A stretch of DNA of 8,437 nucleotides from Trueperaceae bacterium (GTDB lineage: Bacteria > Deinococcota > Deinococci > Deinococcales > Trueperaceae): contig SLSQ01000024.1 of NCBI GenBank assembly GCA_007130355.1, positions 1 to 8,437 of the forward strand. The letters run 5' to 3'. Positions 6,192 through 8,437 of this stretch are shown piece by piece (position 1 is the first letter of the stretch; each line of letters begins with the position of its first letter). A model generated the notes under the pieces. That model saw nothing but the letters and a program-made list of their open reading frames with translations, was not told the origin of the DNA and did no database searches. The position numbers and the translations under genes are program-made.

Positions 6192-6953
6192 ATGACCCGA
6201 CCGTTCGTCACCGTCCGTCCCGTCCGCGTCCACCACGACGTCGGCCGCCAGATCGCCCGCAGCATCGTCGCCGGCGACTTCGCGCCCGGCGATTCGATCC
6301 CATCGGAGGCGGTCCTGATCGAACAGTTCGGCGTAAGCCGCGCGGTCGTGCGCGAGGCGTTGCGCGATCTGCAGCAACGCGGGATGGTCGAAATGTCGCA
6401 GGGGAAGCGCACCGTCGTCAGCGACGAGTCGAACTGGGACGTGCTCGATCCGATGATGCTCGCCATCTTCCGGGACGAAGGGCGGATCCGGCCGCTGGTC
6501 CGCGACTTCCTCTGGATCCGCCTCCGTCTGGAACCGGAGATCGCGGCCGAAGCGGCGCGCCAGGCGGACGACGTCCTCCTCGACGACCTCGAGCGCCTGC
6601 TCGACCGGATGGAGCAGGTGCGGCACGATCCAGCGTCGTTCTTCGAGGTGGACATGGAGTTCCACAATCGACTCGCCGCCGCCGTCGACAACCGTGTGCT
6701 ACGCCGACTGATGACGACGATCGGGCACCTGTTCTACGTCTCGCGCGACCTGACGCTCGACTCGCACCACGCGCCGACCGGGGCGCTGGCCTGGCACCTG
6801 AAGATCCACGAGGCGCTCCGGAACCGTGACCCGGACGCGGCGCGCGAAGCGATGGACGGGCACCTGGCGTGGACGCGCGATCGGATCCTGCCTCGGCTGG
6901 CCGATCTGGACGTCAGTCCCCTGCGGGAACCGGTCGCGCCGCGGGCAGACTGA
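6192..6953 (+). CDS. GntR-family transcriptional regulator, FadR subfamily (FCD domain)
   Basis: A 253-residue DNA-binding regulator, typical FadR-group size. The N-terminal winged helix-turn-helix spans about 15-76: GRQIARSIVAGDFAPGDSIPSE, then FGVSRAVVREALRDLQQRGMVE. A WDVLDP linker (82-87) follows. The C-terminal all-helical FCD ligand domain (about 103-232) carries the usual metal-ligand set: D154 and H158 in DMEFHNRL, H202 in AWHLKIHEAL and H224 in DGHLAW. These regulators usually bind small carboxylates or amino-acid-like effectors, often through the metal. No Shine-Dalgarno is seen before the ATG. The gene follows M20 by 66 bp on the same strand, and a FadR-type palindrome lies in the divergent promoter region, so it most likely controls M20 and the importer. 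Its last 41 bp overlap the end of the convergent membrane-protein gene. Confidence 0.93.
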   Translation: MTRPFVTVRPVRVHHDVGRQIARSIVAGDFAPGDSIPSEAVLIEQFGVSRAVVREALRDLQQRGMVEMSQGKRTVVSDESNWDVLDPMMLAIFRDEGRIRPLVRDFLWIRLRLEPEIAAEAARQADDVLLDDLERLLDRMEQVRHDPASFFEVDMEFHNRLAAAVDNRVLRRLMTTIGHLFYVSRDLTLDSHHAPTGALAWHLKIHEALRNRDPDAAREAMDGHLAWTRDRILPRLADLDVSPLREPVAPRAD

Positions 6954-7581
6954 ACAGCCGGATCGCCGCCTGCATCGCCGGCCCGATCGCCAGCGCGAAC
7001 AGGACCGTACCGATCCCGACGGTACCGCCCAGGAGCCAGCCGACCGCCAGCACCACGATCTCGAGGAGGGTGCGCACGCGCCGTACGGTGGCGCCCGAAA
7101 GGCGCGACGCCGCCAGGACGAAGCCGTCGCGCGGGCCCGCGCCGAACCGCGCCGTGATGTACAGGCCCGATCCGGCGCCGATCAGGACCACGCCCGCCGT
7201 GACCTGGAGCAGGCCGAGACCGAGCGTGTCGGGCACCGGGACCCAGCCCGAGGCGAGGAAGAGGTCCACGAACGGTCCGACCAGGAGCATGTTCAGGGCC
7301 GTGCCCGGGCCCGGCGACTCGCCTGCCCACCAGGCGAACGCCTGGACCACCACCCCGACGAGGATCAGCGCCTGGCCGAAGGTGAGCGCGGTGCGGACGG
7401 CGATCCCCTCGTGGAACACCGCCCACGGCCCGACGCCGACGCCGGCCTCGAGCATCACCGCCAGCCCCACCGCCATCGTCACCAGCCCGAGCAGGTACTG
7501 CGGAACCCGGCGCCGGAAGGAGGGACCGCGAAGGCGCCGCGCCACGGCGCGAAGGGGGGCGGCAGGGGCGGTCCGAGGCAT
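6913..7581 (-). CDS. YczE-like multi-pass membrane protein
   Basis: An integral inner-membrane protein of 222 residues with about five or six hydrophobic segments (28-46, 66-86, 95-113, 120-143, 170-184, 189-209). Family landmarks match the Bacillus YczE/YyaS group: GVGPWAVFHEGI (49-60), TALNMLLVGPFVDLF (94-108), GSGLYITARFGAGPRDGF (137-154), VRRVRTLLEI (167-175) and GWLLGGTVGIGT (181-192). Molecular function of the family is not established; in Bacillus subtilis YczE is required for lipopeptide production in one strain. The ATG at 7581 is chosen because the protein then opens with a short basic tail and the first helix, and TAGACT lies 8 nt upstream. The same frame runs upstream to 7701 but overlaps the divergent gene and is not protein-like. 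No link to the peptide module is apparent. Confidence 0.9.
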   Translation of the reverse strand: MPRTAPAAPLRAVARRLRGPSFRRRVPQYLLGLVTMAVGLAVMLEAGVGVGPWAVFHEGIAVRTALTFGQALILVGVVVQAFAWWAGESPGPGTALNMLLVGPFVDLFLASGWVPVPDTLGLGLLQVTAGVVLIGAGSGLYITARFGAGPRDGFVLAASRLSGATVRRVRTLLEIVVLAVGWLLGGTVGIGTVLFALAIGPAMQAAIRLFSLPAARPVPAGD

Positions 7582-7589
7582 CGGCGGCC

Positions 7590-7595
7590 AGTCTA
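7590..7595 (-). promoter_or_regulatory. Leaderless-type -10 box for the YczE-like gene
   Basis: TAGACT (TANNNT) on the minus strand, separated by 8 nt from the ATG at 7581. No Shine-Dalgarno sequence is present between them. This placement is that of a leaderless gene, in which transcription starts at or next to the start codon, as is common in Deinococcus. No clear -35 element is seen. Confidence 0.45.
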
Positions 7596-7617
7596 CTCCC
7601 GTCGCGCCCCGGGCCGG

Positions 7618-7623
7618 TATCGT
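7618..7623 (+). promoter_or_regulatory. Leaderless-type -10 box for the RusA-like gene
   Basis: TATCGT (TANNNT) ends 7 nt before the ATG at 7631, again with no Shine-Dalgarno sequence. It overlaps an alternative in-frame GTG at 7622, which favours the ATG as the true start. With the box at 7590-7595 it forms a divergent pair of leaderless-type promoters within 49 bp. Confidence 0.45.
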
Positions 7624-7630
7624 GACCGGC

Positions 7631-8116
7631 ATGACGCCGTCGTCCTGGACCCTCGTGATCGACGACGTGCTCCTGCCGGGCGCCAACGCGCTCCTGCGCA
7701 TGCACGCCCAGGACTACCGCCGCCTGCGCGACTCGCTGCTGATGCTGGCGCGGAGCGGACTGCGGCCGGCGGCGCCCGCCGCCCCCCTCGACCGCTGCGA
7801 CGTCGCGATCGTGCTCCGCCGACCGAAACGGAGCCTGCTCGACGCCGACGGAAAGTACGGGGCGGTCAAGCCGCTCCTCGACGTGCTCCAGCCCGACCGG
7901 AGCTACGGCCGCTCGATCGGCCGGCACAGGGTCCGCGACGTCGCGCCCGGACTCGGCCTGATCCGCGACGATTCGGACGGCGACGGCGACCTGGACGGCT
8001 GCATCCGCGACCTGCGCGTCCTGCAACGGGTCGGCGACGCCCGCATCGAGGTGACCGTCCACGACGCGTCCTCCGTGGAGCGTCCGCACGCGCTGACGGC
8101 CGGAGCGGCGCGGTGA
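7631..8116 (+). CDS. RusA-like endonuclease-fold protein
   Basis: A 161-residue cytoplasmic protein resembling RusA, the Holliday-junction resolvase family. Visible landmarks are an N-terminal strand and loop VLLPGANALLR (13-23, compare the PP-x-x-N-x-y motif of RusA), a central strand DVAIVLRRP (57-65), the acidic pair D71 and D73 in LLDADGKYGAVKPLLDVL with K80 and D84, and GLIRDDS (109-115) with D113/D114. E. coli RusA uses D70, D72, K76 and D91; here the lysine is three residues farther from the acidic pair, so activity is uncertain. The N-terminal part (24-50) is a helix-rich segment of unclear role. No phage genes surround it, and its stop overlaps the start of the next gene as GTGA. The fold assignment rests on motif pattern only; a divergent host nuclease or a non-catalytic relative is possible. 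Confidence 0.6.
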   Translation: MTPSSWTLVIDDVLLPGANALLRMHAQDYRRLRDSLLMLARSGLRPAAPAAPLDRCDVAIVLRRPKRSLLDADGKYGAVKPLLDVLQPDRSYGRSIGRHRVRDVAPGLGLIRDDSDGDGDLDGCIRDLRVLQRVGDARIEVTVHDASSVERPHALTAGAAR

Positions 8117-8437
8117 CACCGCTCGACCACCGCGACGCGGACGACCGCCCGGCCTCGCCGTTCCTCCTGCTGCTGATCGGCGCCGCGGTGACGACGTTGG
8201 CGGTCGAGTTCGTGCGGTTCCAGTGGAACGGCGTGGTCGCGGTCGTGCCCACCGTGGTGCTCGGAGGCGTCACGGTGCGGGCGGTGGCGCGCGCCTTCGA
8301 CGATCGCCGGCGGTACCGGCGCGCCCGTGAGCGGGCCGCCCTCGTCGCCGAACGGGACGCCGCCTCGGCGCAGACCGCGGCCACGCACCCGGAGGAGGCC
8401 GATGCGCCGGCGACGGACGTGGCGTCGGTCCCTGCCG
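8113..8437 (+). CDS. Small two-helix membrane protein, partial (runs off right edge), function unknown
   Basis: GTG at 8113 overlaps the TGA of the RusA-like gene (GTGA), which argues for translational coupling. The frame stays open for 108 codons to the window edge. The protein begins with a short acidic tail (about 1-14), then two hydrophobic helices (about 17-36, FLLLLIGAAVTTLAVEFV, and 39-58, NGVVAVVPTVVLGGVTVRAV). After these comes a strongly basic stretch, DDRRRYRRARERAA (63-76), and an alanine- and acid-rich tail (80-108). The basic stretch predicts that this end faces the cytoplasm. I recognise no family. The coding character is supported by the third-position GC bias and the start overlap; why it is paired with a nuclease-like gene is unknown. 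Confidence 0.65.
   Translation, partial: MTPLDHRDADDRPASPFLLLLIGAAVTTLAVEFVRFQWNGVVAVVPTVVLGGVTVRAVARAFDDRRRYRRARERAALVAERDAASAQTAATHPEEADAPATDVASVPA

Noticed and set aside
7582..7701. Upstream start at 7701 for the YczE-like protein
   Set aside because: It would overlap the divergent RusA-like gene and add 40 residues without family resemblance; the ATG at 7581 has a promoter box in leaderless position.
6734..8119. 461-codon open frame on the minus strand across the GntR end, the YczE-like gene and the RusA-like gene
   Set aside because: It is opposite or out of frame to three genes with clear family motifs, and its translation is rich in Arg, Gly and Asp without domains. It reflects a shortage of stop codons at high GC.
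1..8437. tRNA, CRISPR array, insertion sequence or prophage signature
   Set aside because: No tandem repeat-spacer pattern, transposase motif, terminal inverted repeats or cloverleaf-like segment was seen; a lone RusA-like gene is not enough to call a prophage.

Overview
The window is about 8.4 kb of GC-rich, densely coding bacterial chromosome. It holds nine protein genes, two of them cut by the window edges, plus a possible 14-residue leader peptide. There are no tRNA or rRNA genes, insertion sequences, CRISPR arrays or clear phage genes. Three features hint at a high-GC Gram-negative-type lineage such as Deinococcota (Trueperaceae-like): an extracytoplasmic solute-binding protein with a Sec signal peptide and no lipobox cysteine; a TANNNT box 7 to 8 nt before each of two start codons that lack a Shine-Dalgarno sequence (leaderless genes, common in Deinococcus); and high GC at third codon positions. 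This placement is an inference and of modest confidence.

Left two thirds (1 to 4743, minus strand): a peptide/opine/nickel-type (Dpp/Opp) ABC import operon. In transcription order it encodes a family 5 solute-binding protein, a small DJ-1/PfpI-family protein, two inner-membrane permeases (DppB- and DppC-like, overlapping by one base), and a YVTN-type beta-propeller protein that runs off the left edge. No transporter ATPase is visible. Strong intercistronic hairpins follow the binding-protein gene and the PfpI gene.

Centre (4507 to 6953): a divergent intergenic region separates this operon from an M20-family metallopeptidase gene and a FadR-subfamily (FCD-domain) GntR regulator on the plus strand. 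The region contains a textbook minus-strand promoter (TTGACA, 17 nt, TACCTT), a plus-strand -10 candidate, and between them a 15-base imperfect palindrome matching the FadR-type operator consensus TNGTNNNACNA at all but one position. A 14-codon open frame with its own GGAGG precedes the M20 gene, and its stop overlaps the M20 start as ATGA. The simplest reading is a self-contained import-and-hydrolysis module: the transporter brings in a peptide or N-acyl compound, the M20 enzyme cleaves it, and the GntR protein controls both arms from one shared site. The substrate cannot be read from the sequence.

Right end (6913 to 8437): an unrelated set. A YczE-like multi-pass membrane protein on the minus strand overlaps the end of the GntR gene tail to tail. 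Divergent from it is a RusA-like nuclease-fold protein, coupled through GTGA to a small two-helix membrane protein that runs off the right edge.
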